A stretch of 15,993 nt of DNA, from positions 1-15,993 of the forward strand of contig JANYAJ010000329.1 in the NCBI GenBank assembly GCA_025361385.1. Direction: 5' to 3'. Positions 1-6,843 of this stretch are shown here, one piece after another. The position numbers and the translations under genes were made by a program. Numbering within the stretch: the first letter of the stretch is position 1; the number at the start of each line of letters is the position of its first letter. The stretch comes from Nitrospira sp. (GTDB taxonomy: Bacteria; Nitrospirota; Nitrospiria; Nitrospirales; Nitrospiraceae). The notes below the pieces were generated by a model that saw only the letters and a list, made by a program, of their open reading frames with translations, ran no database searches and was not told where the DNA came from.

Positions 1-11
1 TTTCTGACGAA

Positions 12-42
12 GCTCAGCACTCAGGACCCATGGCTCAGCACT
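12..42. repeat. 10-bp direct repeat beside tRNA-Ser
   Basis: The ten bases GCTCAGCACT occur at 12-21 and again at 33-42, 21 bp apart, just beyond the 3' end of the minus-strand tRNA-Ser. I see no third copy in the window. This may be a short dispersed repeat of the genome or chance. No gene is visible between the window edge and the tRNA. Confidence 0.5.
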
Positions 43-49
43 ATTTTTT

Positions 50-139
50 TGGCGGAGAGGGTGGGATTTGAACCCACGGTCCCATTGCTGGGACGCATGC
101 TTTCCAAGCATGTCGATTCGACCACTCTCGCACCTCTCC
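50..139 (-). tRNA. tRNA-Ser (anticodon GGA)
   Basis: This is a type II (long variable arm) serine tRNA read from the minus strand, 90 nt including an encoded CCA. The acceptor stem pairs GGAGAGG (complement of 133-139) with CCTCTCC (complement of 54-60), followed by discriminator G and CCA (complement of 50-53). The anticodon stem CATGC/GCATG (96-100 with 108-112) encloses a seven-base loop TTGGAAA, giving anticodon GGA at 103-105, which reads UCC and UCU. The T-arm has a five-base GTGGG/CCCAC stem around TTCAAAT. The extra arm between the anticodon stem and T stem is of the length expected for serine. Identity is firm from the anticodon and the class II shape. Confidence 0.97.
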
Positions 140-162
140 GCATCGATATTCGCGAGGCGCGC

Positions 163-191
163 ATCTTAACATGCGGTCTAGTGGCCAGCAA
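163..191 (-). promoter_or_regulatory. Predicted sigma-70 promoter of tRNA-Ser
   Basis: On the minus strand, TTGCTG (complement of 186-191) is followed after 17 bp by TAAGAT (complement of 163-168), with a TG one base ahead of the -10 hexamer (extended -10). Predicted transcription start is near 156, about 17 nt ahead of the tRNA 5' end. The bases between the -10 and the tRNA are very GC-rich, as is typical of stringently controlled stable-RNA promoters. The -35 is weak. Confidence 0.5.
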
Positions 192-219
192 GGTAAGAAC
201 AGGGTCCATCTGCATGGCA

Positions 220-248
220 TTGACCCTCCCGAATCCTCTTTCTATACT
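220..248 (+). promoter_or_regulatory. Predicted sigma-70 promoter of the asmA-mscS pair
   Basis: TTGACC at 220-225 and TATACT at 243-248 are separated by exactly 17 bp, a close match to the housekeeping consensus (5/6 in each hexamer). The start site would be near 255, leaving a leader of about 20 nt that contains the AGGGGAGG ribosome-binding site. It also argues for the ATG at 276 as the true start, since an upstream in-frame ATG at 171 would lie before the promoter. Confidence 0.7.
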
Positions 249-275
249 GAAAAGAATTTAAGGGGAGGGCTGGCT

Positions 276-1925
276 ATGAAAATTCTTATCGGTTTGGGCG
301 TCCTGGTCATCATCGTGACGGCCGCCATCTTCTCTCTGCCCTTTCTCGTCGACCTCAACAAATACCAAGATCAGTACAAGCCGCTGCTCGAAGAGGCGCT
401 TAACCGTAAGGTTCAGATGCAAGACATTCGCCTGACGATCTGGCCAAGGATCGGTGCGCGCGTGGCCGGATTTGTCGTATTGGACGACCCGGCGTTCGGC
501 GCAACCCCATTTACGTCTCTTACGTCGCTTGAGATCGGGGTCAAGCTCGGACCGTTGCTCAGCGGCAAGGTCGAGGTTGAAGAGATCACGCTTCGCGATC
601 CAGTTATTACGGTTATCAAGAACAAGAGCGGTGTCCTGAACGTCTCGACCATCGGAAGGACCGGCGTCCAGACTCCTGAAGTTCCGTCTCGGGCGCCGAT
701 TCCATCGACAGACGGTCCGCTCAAGATCCTGGCCCTCCTGGCCGTCGATCGCGTCTCCATTGCGGGAGGAAAACTCACCTATCGAGATTTGTCGGCGGCC
801 AAACCAACCGAGTATGTCTTGCAGGACATGGAGCTCCTCCTGCAGTCCGTTCGTCTCGGCCAAACCCCGAGCCTCCATGTTGCCACGCTCGTTCAGCCGT
901 TCAACATGCCCGTGACCGTCGACGGTACGTTTGGTCCGTTGAAGGAAACCGCGGACATCGACGCGATCAACCTCCGGCTCGGGCTGGGAAAGACTGCGTT
1001 CACCATCACGGGAAAGACCGCCGGCCAAAATGCGACGGTGAATATGAGTTCGCCGCTGATCAATACCGCGAATCTACCGATGGCGCTCCCGCTCAATAAA
1101 CCGGTCGACATCACGGATTTGAAGATTACGGCCGAAGTGAAGGGGCAAGAAGCCAAGCTGAATAGTCTCTCCTTCCAGTTGTTCGATGGACAGGTGAAGG
1201 GACAGGGCAAATTGATCGCAGGTTCCGATGCTCCGCCATTCACCGGCACCGTGATCATCCAAGGGCTCCAGCTCGGCCCTGCCCTTGATGCAGTCGCAGC
1301 CACACCAGTATCGATCAGCGGGACAGCGGGAGCCGACCTTGCCCTGCAAGGCCGCGGCTTTTCCATGCCGGACCTCACCAAAGCTCTGGAAGGGACCGGC
1401 CACGTCGCCGTCAAAGATGGGAAGATCGAGGGCGTGAACCTTCTCCAGGAAGCGGTCTCGATACTCAATGTTGCCGGCATCTCGCTCGACAATGCCAAAG
1501 CGACAGCTTTTTCGACGATTGAGGCGGACCTGGCCATCAAGCAAGGCAATATCAACGTACAGCGCCTCTTGATGGACAGCCACGACTTCCAAGCTACGGG
1601 GGGAGGCATCATCGGGTTCGATCAGACCCTCAACTTGACCATGAACCTCAATCTCTCGCAGGACTTGAGTCAGAAGATTGCGAGCGCGTCCCCTGTTGCC
1701 AAACTCGCGATGAAAGAAGGCCGCTTGAGTCTTCCGCTGATTATTGCCGGGACCGTCCAAGCACCGTCGTATGGACTCGACATGAAGGGCATGACCGGGA
1801 AAGTACAGGAGCAGGTGCAAAAGAGAGTGGAAGAGGCGGTCAGTGGATTGCTTAAAGGCACGACAAGGCCCCAAGACTTGAAGCAGCAGGGCCAAGATCT
1901 TCTCAAAGGACTGTTAGGCCGCTAA
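276..1925 (+). CDS. AsmA family protein
   Basis: The product (549 aa) is an AsmA-like inner-membrane protein. An N-terminal hydrophobic segment (about residues 3-24) anchors it, and a long beta-rich body faces the periplasm. The opening after the anchor (NKYQDQYKPLLEEALNRKV, then a 'LTIWPRIGARVAGFVV' segment) is typical of AsmA N-domains, and the C-terminal third (about 400-510) resembles the AsmA C-terminal domain. E. coli AsmA (617 aa) and its relatives TamB and YhdP are thought to influence outer-membrane assembly and lipid transport between membranes; the precise role here is not shown. The ATG at 276 is chosen because it follows AGGGGAGGG at 261-269 and starts the membrane anchor; the open frame runs upstream to 171 but that part overlaps the predicted promoter. 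The next gene starts 13 bp downstream, so the two are probably one transcript. Confidence 0.88.
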   Translation: MKILIGLGVLVIIVTAAIFSLPFLVDLNKYQDQYKPLLEEALNRKVQMQDIRLTIWPRIGARVAGFVVLDDPAFGATPFTSLTSLEIGVKLGPLLSGKVEVEEITLRDPVITVIKNKSGVLNVSTIGRTGVQTPEVPSRAPIPSTDGPLKILALLAVDRVSIAGGKLTYRDLSAAKPTEYVLQDMELLLQSVRLGQTPSLHVATLVQPFNMPVTVDGTFGPLKETADIDAINLRLGLGKTAFTITGKTAGQNATVNMSSPLINTANLPMALPLNKPVDITDLKITAEVKGQEAKLNSLSFQLFDGQVKGQGKLIAGSDAPPFTGTVIIQGLQLGPALDAVAATPVSISGTAGADLALQGRGFSMPDLTKALEGTGHVAVKDGKIEGVNLLQEAVSILNVAGISLDNAKATAFSTIEADLAIKQGNINVQRLLMDSHDFQATGGGIIGFDQTLNLTMNLNLSQDLSQKIASASPVAKLAMKEGRLSLPLIIAGTVQAPSYGLDMKGMTGKVQEQVQKRVEEAVSGLLKGTTRPQDLKQQGQDLLKGLLGR

Positions 1926-1938
1926 GGAGACCTCGTCT

Positions 1939-2739
1939 ATGGTCGCGATGGATACCGTCACTCAATATGCGGTGCAATACGGCATGAAGGCCGTGGTCGC
2001 GCTCGGCATTTTTTCCGCAGGCATGATGGCCTCACGCTGGGTAGGCAATCTCACTCAGCAGTCACTCGAACGCCAGACCCTCGAACCGCCGGTGCGGATG
2101 TTATTGGTTCGCATCGTCAAAATTGTGATCGTGCTCTTTACCGGTGTGATTGCCCTGGAGGCGCTTGGCGTGCCGATCGCTCCCTTGATTGCGGGCATTG
2201 GAGTCGCCGGCGTCGGCATCGGATTGGCGCTGCAGGGCGTGTTGAGTAATGTCATGGCCGGTCTTTCAATCATTTTCACGAAGCCGTACAAAGTCGGGGA
2301 ACATATCTCCTTACTCGGCGTGCATGGCGATGTCGTCTTGATCGACATCTTCTCGACGACATTGATGCACTCGGACCATTCGCGTGTGATCATTCCAAAT
2401 CGGAAAATTGTAGGCGAGATCCTGCATAATTTTGGCACAATCCGTCAGCTGCACCTGACTGTCCCCCTGTCGCACCGCGCCAATATCGATCACGCGCTTG
2501 CTCAGGTACGCGAGGTCCTGGCACAACATCCGCGGGTGTTAAAAGACCCTCCTGCCACGATGGGAGTGATCTCTCTGGGTGAATCGTCGGTATCTGTTGC
2601 CGTGGAGCCTTGGACTGCCATTGTTGACTATGGCACAGTCACAGGAGAGCTGAACAAGGAAATTCTTGAACGATTTCATGCGCATGGGATCGAGTTTCCG
2701 ATTCCACGCCAAGAAGTAACCTTGATAAACAACACCTAA
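1939..2739 (+). CDS. Small-conductance mechanosensitive channel, MscS family
   Basis: A 266-aa MscS-type channel that would open under membrane tension and release solutes on hypo-osmotic shock. Three hydrophobic segments are visible: about 17-33, 53-77 and 79-113. The last is rich in glycine and alanine (GIGVAGVGIGLALQG, 86-100), the packing pattern of the pore-lining TM3. It is followed by the beta-domain region (KPYKVGEHI, then IIPNRKIVG at 151-159, equivalent to the conserved PN motif) and a C-terminal alpha/beta domain. Length is close to E. coli MscS (286 aa). AAGGAGA at 1924-1930 sits 8 bases before the ATG and overlaps the stop of the asmA-like gene, so translation of the two is closely linked. 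A second ATG three codons later is possible. No convincing terminator follows it. Confidence 0.93.
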   Translation: MVAMDTVTQYAVQYGMKAVVALGIFSAGMMASRWVGNLTQQSLERQTLEPPVRMLLVRIVKIVIVLFTGVIALEALGVPIAPLIAGIGVAGVGIGLALQGVLSNVMAGLSIIFTKPYKVGEHISLLGVHGDVVLIDIFSTTLMHSDHSRVIIPNRKIVGEILHNFGTIRQLHLTVPLSHRANIDHALAQVREVLAQHPRVLKDPPATMGVISLGESSVSVAVEPWTAIVDYGTVTGELNKEILERFHAHGIEFPIPRQEVTLINNT

Positions 2740-3059
2740 TGTTAAACATGTGATCTCGCAATTTCTCTGAGCTGACTCTTTCACCAATCCCCCACGGTAA
2801 GTTCGTCAAAACGCCAGTCGCAAGGCTTGTTGCGCGCATTTTCAGGATATTATGATACGGCCTCTTTCGGCGCTTACAGCATGGGACTATGAGCTTCGGA
2901 CCTGCGCGTGAAGTGATGGGGCTCCAGAATCCAAGTCGAAGAGACACAATGGCCCTACGCAGGAGAGGCGACGAAGGAGTGTGGCGCTGTTCATCGCTCT
3001 GCAGGGAGCCACATGAGATCGCGCCGCAAGAGAGTTGGATCACCGTGAAGGAGCCTGTC
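2740..3059. other. Non-coding stretch, possible promoter only
   Basis: No recognisable gene lies here. An open frame at 2889-3254 (plus) reads through but its first half has no family resemblance and no ribosome-binding site. TTGTTG followed after 18 bp by TATGAT (roughly 2828-2857) could be a weak sigma-70 promoter reading towards the decayed gene at 3060. No strong hairpin was seen after mscS. Confidence 0.4.
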
Positions 3060-3364
3060 ATGCGTACATCGGCCCACGCAGAACAATCCCCTGTTACGCA
3101 CGAAATCCCGACCGTGCGCACCGATGCAGAACATCCGAGCTTTGCAATGGCGATCCCATGGCCAGCGGCAATCTCGATAAGATTCGCGACAGCCTGTTCG
3201 GCACGCAAGCCTGCGCCCGCGAGCGTCGATTCGCACAACTCGAGCAGCACTTGATCCGCGAAGCGACCGATCTTCGCACCGATTTGAAGTGCCGATTCGA
3301 TCCCCTAGAGGCCGATATCAAGAAAGAAGTCGACGCCCTCAGGGCAAGTCTCTTGAAAGAATAG
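3060..3364 (+). pseudogene. Decayed coiled-coil ('LDKIRD' family) gene, frameshifted and 3' truncated
   Basis: An ATG at 3060 with AAGGAG six bases ahead (3048-3053) opens a frame beginning MRTSAHAEQSPVTHEIPT, a polar leader. At about 3146-3162 the bases ATGGC occur twice, 11 bp apart. After the second copy, in another frame (3158-3364, 68 codons), the peptide begins MASGNLDKIRDSLFG and continues as a charged heptad-like helix ending KKEVDALRASLLKE. From memory, intact Nitrospira and cyanobacterial proteins carry a very similar 'NLDKIRDILFG...ERRFARLEERL...KKRFDSLE..IKKEVE' start and extend for well over 100 further residues of coiled coil. Here that continuation is absent after the TAG at 3362-3364. 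An 11-bp duplication would explain the frameshift. The alternative is a real 68-aa small protein starting at 3158, but it has no ribosome-binding site of its own. Confidence 0.5.
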
Positions 3365-3802
3365 GGAATGCGGGGCGGGTCTGTACAAAGCCTGGTGCAA
3401 GAACTCGCCAAATTTGCTGGAACCCTGGAGCGCAAGGCCCGAATTCTTATTCACTACTGGGCCTTCGTCCTTGCAGGATAGCCACGAATTGGTTGTGACC
3501 CAGAAGGTGCGTAACCAGTGGGTCTTGGTCGAAGGGACACAGGCGCCGAAGATACGTGAACAGCTGATGGGCGCGCTGTTAGAATTTTTCGCGGGACTGT
3601 GCCGAGCCCTCAACGATTCGAACCGTGCGAAGATACGCACCCATTCGGGATTTCGGAATGGACCAAAAGCTCGACAGCATCTACTGCACGAATCCACCAG
3701 CAGTCCTTTGAGGCGCGCTGGTGATTGAAGCGACAGTTCGCTGCACATATAATAAGTGAACCGAGCAGCTCACGATGTCTGAGTGCTTAAGTATTCATAA
3801 GG
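3365..3802. other. Non-coding stretch after the decayed gene
   Basis: Only short open frames occur. One, 3368-3481 (37 codons), and one, 3414-3728 (104 codons, with a segment VVTQKVRNQWVLVEGTQ), have no ribosome-binding site and no family I recognise. They may be further debris of the gene that ended at 3364. No insertion-sequence ends, transposase motif or CRISPR-like repetition was seen. Confidence 0.35.
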
Positions 3803-3845
3803 TGCTTCAGTCTAGTGGTAAGGCAGCAGGCTTGCTATCAAGATT
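3803..3845 (+). pseudogene. tRNA-Gln-like 5'-half fragment
   Basis: Positions 3810-3833 read like the D-arm and 5' anticodon-stem strand of a bacterial glutamine tRNA (AGTGGTAAGGCAGCAGG lies within it). GCTT at 3804-3807 can pair with AGGC at 3821-3824 as a D stem around a GGTA-containing loop. The match then stops: after GCAGG the loop is not followed by the required CCTGC strand, and no T-arm or acceptor 3' strand is present. It cannot be a functional tRNA. It could be a relic left by integration or deletion at a tRNA gene, or by partial duplication. The identification rests on recall of tRNA-Gln sequences. Confidence 0.35.
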
Positions 3846-4024
3846 ACTAATTGTTATGGGAGGATAGGCGTTCCATTTTTGGCCTTGTGAAGCTGTCACT
3901 GTCTGGGATATGTACTCGGGATCGAAGGAGAGCGTCGGGGGGCGGTCGACTCTAGTCGTAATCTTATCTATCGTATTCGGTTATCAGGCGTTGAGCGAAT
4001 GAACAACACTTTCAGGAGGATTCG
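3846..4024. promoter_or_regulatory. Leader region of the DUF481 gene, weak promoter candidate
   Basis: TTGTGA (3885-3890) and TATGTA (3909-3914) are 18 bp apart and could form a weak promoter, with a leader of roughly 100 nt. A short inverted repeat CGACT-CT-AGTCG lies near 3947-3958. The consensus AGGAGG at 4016-4021 sets the start codon at 4025. No riboswitch-like fold was recognised by eye. Confidence 0.3.
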
Positions 4025-5128
4025 ATGAAGAAGGGTTTCTGGCTATTCTTGCTTGTAACCTGTCTGATGGCATCTGGGCCGGTTGCGGCCGCTGATGTTC
4101 CCGCAGTGACAGAGGTTCCACCCCTCGCTCCACGCGACGTGGTGACGTTGAAGGATGGGGGCCTGCTCTATGGAGAAGTAATCGAAATGTCCGGCGGGGT
4201 GTTGGTGCTGAAGACTGACGCGGCTGCAGGTAATATCGTCAAGATCAATTGGGCCAATGTGTCGAAGTTGGCCATCAATCACCCGATCCCCTTTCATCTG
4301 AAGGAAGGGACGGTACTGGTCGGCACGGCCACTGAGGGCCCCAACGGAACCATCAATGTGAAGGCTGAACCGATGAAGGGAACGATGGAGATTCCCATCG
4401 ATTCGATCACTGCGCTGAATCCACTCATCCAACCCCCGGTCATCTATACGGGCAGCCTGACCGGCGGCTACTCGCAAACAACTGGAAACAGCCATCTGAG
4501 AAATGCCAGCCTCCTCGGAGACTTCGTGGCTCGGAGCGAGCAGCTCCGCCTTTCGATCAACGGCCGCTACGTCTACGGCGATAACGCGAACACCCTCATC
4601 GCTCGAAACGCACGGGGTACGATCAAGCTCGACTTCTTCATCACGAAGCGTTTTTTCTGGTTCGCCTCCGCCTATTTTGAAAGTGATACGTTCCAGGATC
4701 TGAAAATGCGAACCGCCCTCGCGAGCGGCCCCGGTTACCAATTTGTCGACCGGGGCGATTTTACCGGCATTCTGAAGGACATGACGCTCTATGCGGAGGC
4801 CGGCCTTGCGTACTTCAACGAAGATTTTCGGGTGAGCGGCGACGCTTCCTCGACTCGTGGCCGAGGCTCCATAAAACTAAACTGGCCTCTGCTTGACGAG
4901 CGAGTCACGCTGTACCATTTCAGTGAATATTATCCCTCGTTGGAAAATACCAAGAACTACTACTTGACCATGGACAATGGTGTGCGGTTCAAGCTCTTCG
5001 AGGGATTTGTGAGCGGCTTCCAAGTGACGACGCGTTATAACAGCAGTCCGGCAAGGGGGACCGGGGATACGGACAACATGTACCTGATGACTCTCGGATA
5101 CAACTTCGATACGACCAGGAAACGGTAG
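4025..5128 (+). CDS. DUF481 (YdiY-like) outer-membrane beta-barrel protein
   Basis: The 367-aa product has a clear Sec signal peptide (KK, hydrophobic core to about residue 20, cleavage near VAA-AD at 22-23). Residues about 38-135 form a beta-rich soluble part with two repeated 'DG..Y/V G.. ' strands (VVTLKDGGLLYGEVIEMSGG and LKEGTVLVGTATE). From about 138 to the end it alternates polar and aromatic residues in amphipathic strands (for example GSLTGGYSQTTGNS), as in the DUF481 family that includes E. coli YdiY, described as salt-induced. This suggests an outer-membrane barrel with a periplasmic N-terminal domain. A consensus AGGAGG five bases upstream fixes the start. mscL follows 49 bp downstream in the same direction. 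The transported substrate, if any, cannot be told from sequence. Confidence 0.85.
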   Translation: MKKGFWLFLLVTCLMASGPVAAADVPAVTEVPPLAPRDVVTLKDGGLLYGEVIEMSGGVLVLKTDAAAGNIVKINWANVSKLAINHPIPFHLKEGTVLVGTATEGPNGTINVKAEPMKGTMEIPIDSITALNPLIQPPVIYTGSLTGGYSQTTGNSHLRNASLLGDFVARSEQLRLSINGRYVYGDNANTLIARNARGTIKLDFFITKRFFWFASAYFESDTFQDLKMRTALASGPGYQFVDRGDFTGILKDMTLYAEAGLAYFNEDFRVSGDASSTRGRGSIKLNWPLLDERVTLYHFSEYYPSLENTKNYYLTMDNGVRFKLFEGFVSGFQVTTRYNSSPARGTGDTDNMYLMTLGYNFDTTRKR

Positions 5129-5177
5129 TCTCGATGGCAGCAAATGCAGTACACCTTACATCCTCTAGGGAGGAACT

Positions 5178-5606
5178 ATGCTGAAAGAATTTAAAGAGTT
5201 TGCCATGAAGGGCAACGTGGTCGATATGGCCATCGGTGTGATCATCGGCGGCGCATTCGGTAAAATCGTTTCTTCTCTGGTCAGCGATGTGCTGATGCCG
5301 CCTATCGGCAAGCTCTTGGGCGGCGTGGATTTCACGGGCCTATTCCTCAACCTCTCGGGGGTCCCTCAGCCATCGCTCATAGCTGCGAAAGCCGCCGGAG
5401 TTCCGACCTTGAACTACGGGGTGTTTTTGCAAAGCGTGTTCGACTTCATCATCGTCGCGTTCGTCATCTTCTTACTGGTCAAGCAGATGAACCGGATGAA
5501 GAAGCCCGAGCCATTGGCCGCGCCGACGACCAAAGACTGTCCACAGTGTTTGTCGACGATTCCTATCAAGGCATCAAAGTGTGCACATTGTACGTCCAAC
5601 GTGTAA
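5178..5606 (+). CDS. mscL: Large-conductance mechanosensitive channel MscL with C-terminal zinc ribbon
   Basis: A 142-aa MscL, the emergency pressure-release channel of the inner membrane. The N-terminal amphipathic helix and TM1 are classic ([20 protein letters not shown], then [21 protein letters not shown], residues 2-42), followed by a periplasmic loop (43-80) and TM2 (about 81-102, ending in the KQMNR basic cluster). The usual cytoplasmic helix is replaced by a Cys4 ribbon: CPQC at 121-124 and CAHC at 135-138, a rubredoxin-like knuckle that probably binds zinc. Such tails occur in a subset of MscL proteins. AGGGAGGA at 5168-5174 precedes the ATG by a few bases. It sits between the DUF481 gene and the OmpA-like gene with gaps of 49 and 47 bp, probably one operon. 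MscL otherwise has family-typical length. Confidence 0.96.
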   Translation: MLKEFKEFAMKGNVVDMAIGVIIGGAFGKIVSSLVSDVLMPPIGKLLGGVDFTGLFLNLSGVPQPSLIAAKAAGVPTLNYGVFLQSVFDFIIVAFVIFLLVKQMNRMKKPEPLAAPTTKDCPQCLSTIPIKASKCAHCTSNV

Positions 5607-5653
5607 GAGAGAGATCCCTTTGTCAACTGAGTCAATCACAGGAGAAATTCACG

Positions 5654-6769
5654 ATGAGATTATTCACAGCAACAATCCTCGCAACCGGCCTTCTGGCCAG
5701 CGCTAGCTATGCATCGGCTCTTGATTTAGGGGCGATCTGCTGCGACGGCGGCTATGAATATCGCAACCGGAACCGGTTCGAAGCTGGAAAAGCAACAGAC
5801 GATATGGCGGCACGTCTGGCGGCTCTGGAAAAAGAACGTCAACGGCTTGCCGACGAACTTGCTGCGGCGCAGAAGCAGAATGCCACGTTGACGAGTCGGG
5901 TCAGTGACCTCGAACGCCAACTGGCCGATCGCGATCGTGAACTTGCGGCGCTCCGGTCAGGGGCCGGCGATTCATCCAAGCTGGCCAGCCAACTTTCAGC
6001 GGCAACTAGCGACAAGGACAAACTAGCAGCAGATCTCGCATCATCCAGACAACGGAATGCCGAGCTCGAGTCACAGCTCGCCTCGATGGGTGGCGCAGCC
6101 GGGGACAAAGATAAAGTGGCCGCCGATCTGGCCGCAGCCAAACAACGGAATGCCGCGCTCGAAGGCCAACTGGCAGCCATGAGCACTGCCGCCGGGGACA
6201 AAGACAAGCTGGCCACCGACCTGGCCGCGTGCAAACAACGTGTGGCCGAGCTGGAACGCCAACTGGCCGATCGGGACAAGGAACTCGTCGGATTGCGCGG
6301 GGATCTCTCTTCCGAGATGGCCAAGCTCAAGGAAGCGCAACGGGGCCTTATCAAAGCACTCCGCCCTCAGATCGATAAGGGCACTATCATGGTGGACTTG
6401 AACAACGAACGCCTCCTGATCAACCTAGCCTCCGGCTATCTCTTTGGATCAGGTGAAGATCAACTCAAGCCTGCCGGAGCCGACGCGCTCAAGCAGGTGG
6501 GTGCGATCTTAAAAGATTTCCCGGAATATAAAGTTGCCGTGGATGGCCATACCGATAACCGGCCGATCCGCAGTTCCTTGAAGCAAAAGTTCCCCACGAA
6601 CAAGGAACTTTCTGAAGCCCGTGCGGCTAATGCGGCGAAGGCTCTCGGGGAAGGTGGACTCGCCTCCTCGACCACGGCCGGCTATGCAGACAGCAAGCCG
6701 GTCGCGCCGAACACGACCGATGCCGGCCGTGCAAAGAATCGTCGCGTCGAAGTGCGCGTTACGAAGTAG
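5654..6769 (+). CDS. OmpA-domain protein with long coiled coil
   Basis: The 371-aa product has a Sec signal peptide (cleavage probably after ASA at 20-22), a periplasmic coiled coil (about 46-235) and a C-terminal OmpA/MotB peptidoglycan-binding domain (about 243-371). In the last, VDGHTDNRPI (around 297-306), ELSEARA (around 319-325) and GRAKNRRVEV carry the residues that hold diaminopimelate in the family. There is no lipobox, so it is not an obvious Pal-type lipoprotein, and no N-terminal barrel, so it is not a classical OmpA. A CC pair (29-30) follows the signal sequence. It probably links periplasmic structures to the cell wall. The coiled coil contains 31-residue tandem repeats. AGGAGA at 5640-5645 supports the ATG at 5654; the frame extends upstream but overlaps mscL. 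A strong terminator follows 21 bp after the stop. Confidence 0.88.
   Translation: MRLFTATILATGLLASASYASALDLGAICCDGGYEYRNRNRFEAGKATDDMAARLAALEKERQRLADELAAAQKQNATLTSRVSDLERQLADRDRELAALRSGAGDSSKLASQLSAATSDKDKLAADLASSRQRNAELESQLASMGGAAGDKDKVAADLAAAKQRNAALEGQLAAMSTAAGDKDKLATDLAACKQRVAELERQLADRDKELVGLRGDLSSEMAKLKEAQRGLIKALRPQIDKGTIMVDLNNERLLINLASGYLFGSGEDQLKPAGADALKQVGAILKDFPEYKVAVDGHTDNRPIRSSLKQKFPTNKELSEARAANAAKALGEGGLASSTTAGYADSKPVAPNTTDAGRAKNRRVEVRVTK
6011..6283 (+). repeat. Tandem 93-bp in-frame repeats (three units, last partial)
   Basis: Units begin at 6011, 6104 and 6197, each starting with codons for DKDK(L/V)A. Each encodes 31 residues of the coiled coil of the OmpA-domain protein: DKDK-A-DLA-(S/A)--RQRNA-LE-QLA-M---AG. 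The third unit diverges after QLADRDKEL. A related LERQLADRDREL segment precedes them (residues 87-98). The regular length preserves the heptad register, so copy number could vary without disrupting the frame. Confidence 0.85.
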
Positions 6770-6790
6770 GCGTACGCGCAGCCACAAGAT

Positions 6791-6831
6791 AACGGGGGCT
6801 TCTCCATGGCGGAGAAGCCCCCGTTCCCTTT
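6791..6831 (+). terminator. Strong intrinsic terminator, end of the DUF481-mscL-ompA unit
   Basis: A perfect 15-bp stem (6791-6805 with 6811-6825, GC-rich in its core) closes a five-base loop ATGGC and is followed on the plus strand by CCCTTTT. It lies between two convergent genes, 21 bp after the OmpA-like stop and 18 bp beyond the stop of the minus-strand gene that ends at 6844, so it may stop transcription from both sides. The T-rich tail is only on the plus-strand side. Confidence 0.9.
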
Positions 6832-6843
6832 TCAGTCTCTCCT

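Noticed and set aside
171..275. Upstream extension of the asmA-like gene to an ATG at 171
   Set aside because: The extension spans the predicted promoter at 220-248 and lacks a ribosome-binding site; the ATG at 276 begins the membrane anchor.
258..1028. 256-codon open frame antisense to the asmA-like gene
   Set aside because: It is a shadow of the coding strand, rich in Arg and Asp, with no family features.
1074..1895. 273-codon open frame antisense to the asmA-like gene
   Set aside because: It overlaps a well-supported gene on the other strand and shows no recognisable domain.
3305..3748. 147-codon minus-strand open frame in the gene-poor gap
   Set aside because: No ribosome-binding site or known motif was seen, and it is antisense to the decayed coiled-coil sequence.
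2740..4024. Insertion sequence, CRISPR array or toxin-antitoxin pair in the gap
   Set aside because: No transposase motif, paired terminal repeats, regular spaced repeats or small paired genes were found.
5839..6354. Serine- and arginine-rich open frame antisense to the OmpA-domain gene
   Set aside because: Its apparent repeats mirror the 93-bp repeats of the real gene in the opposite frame.
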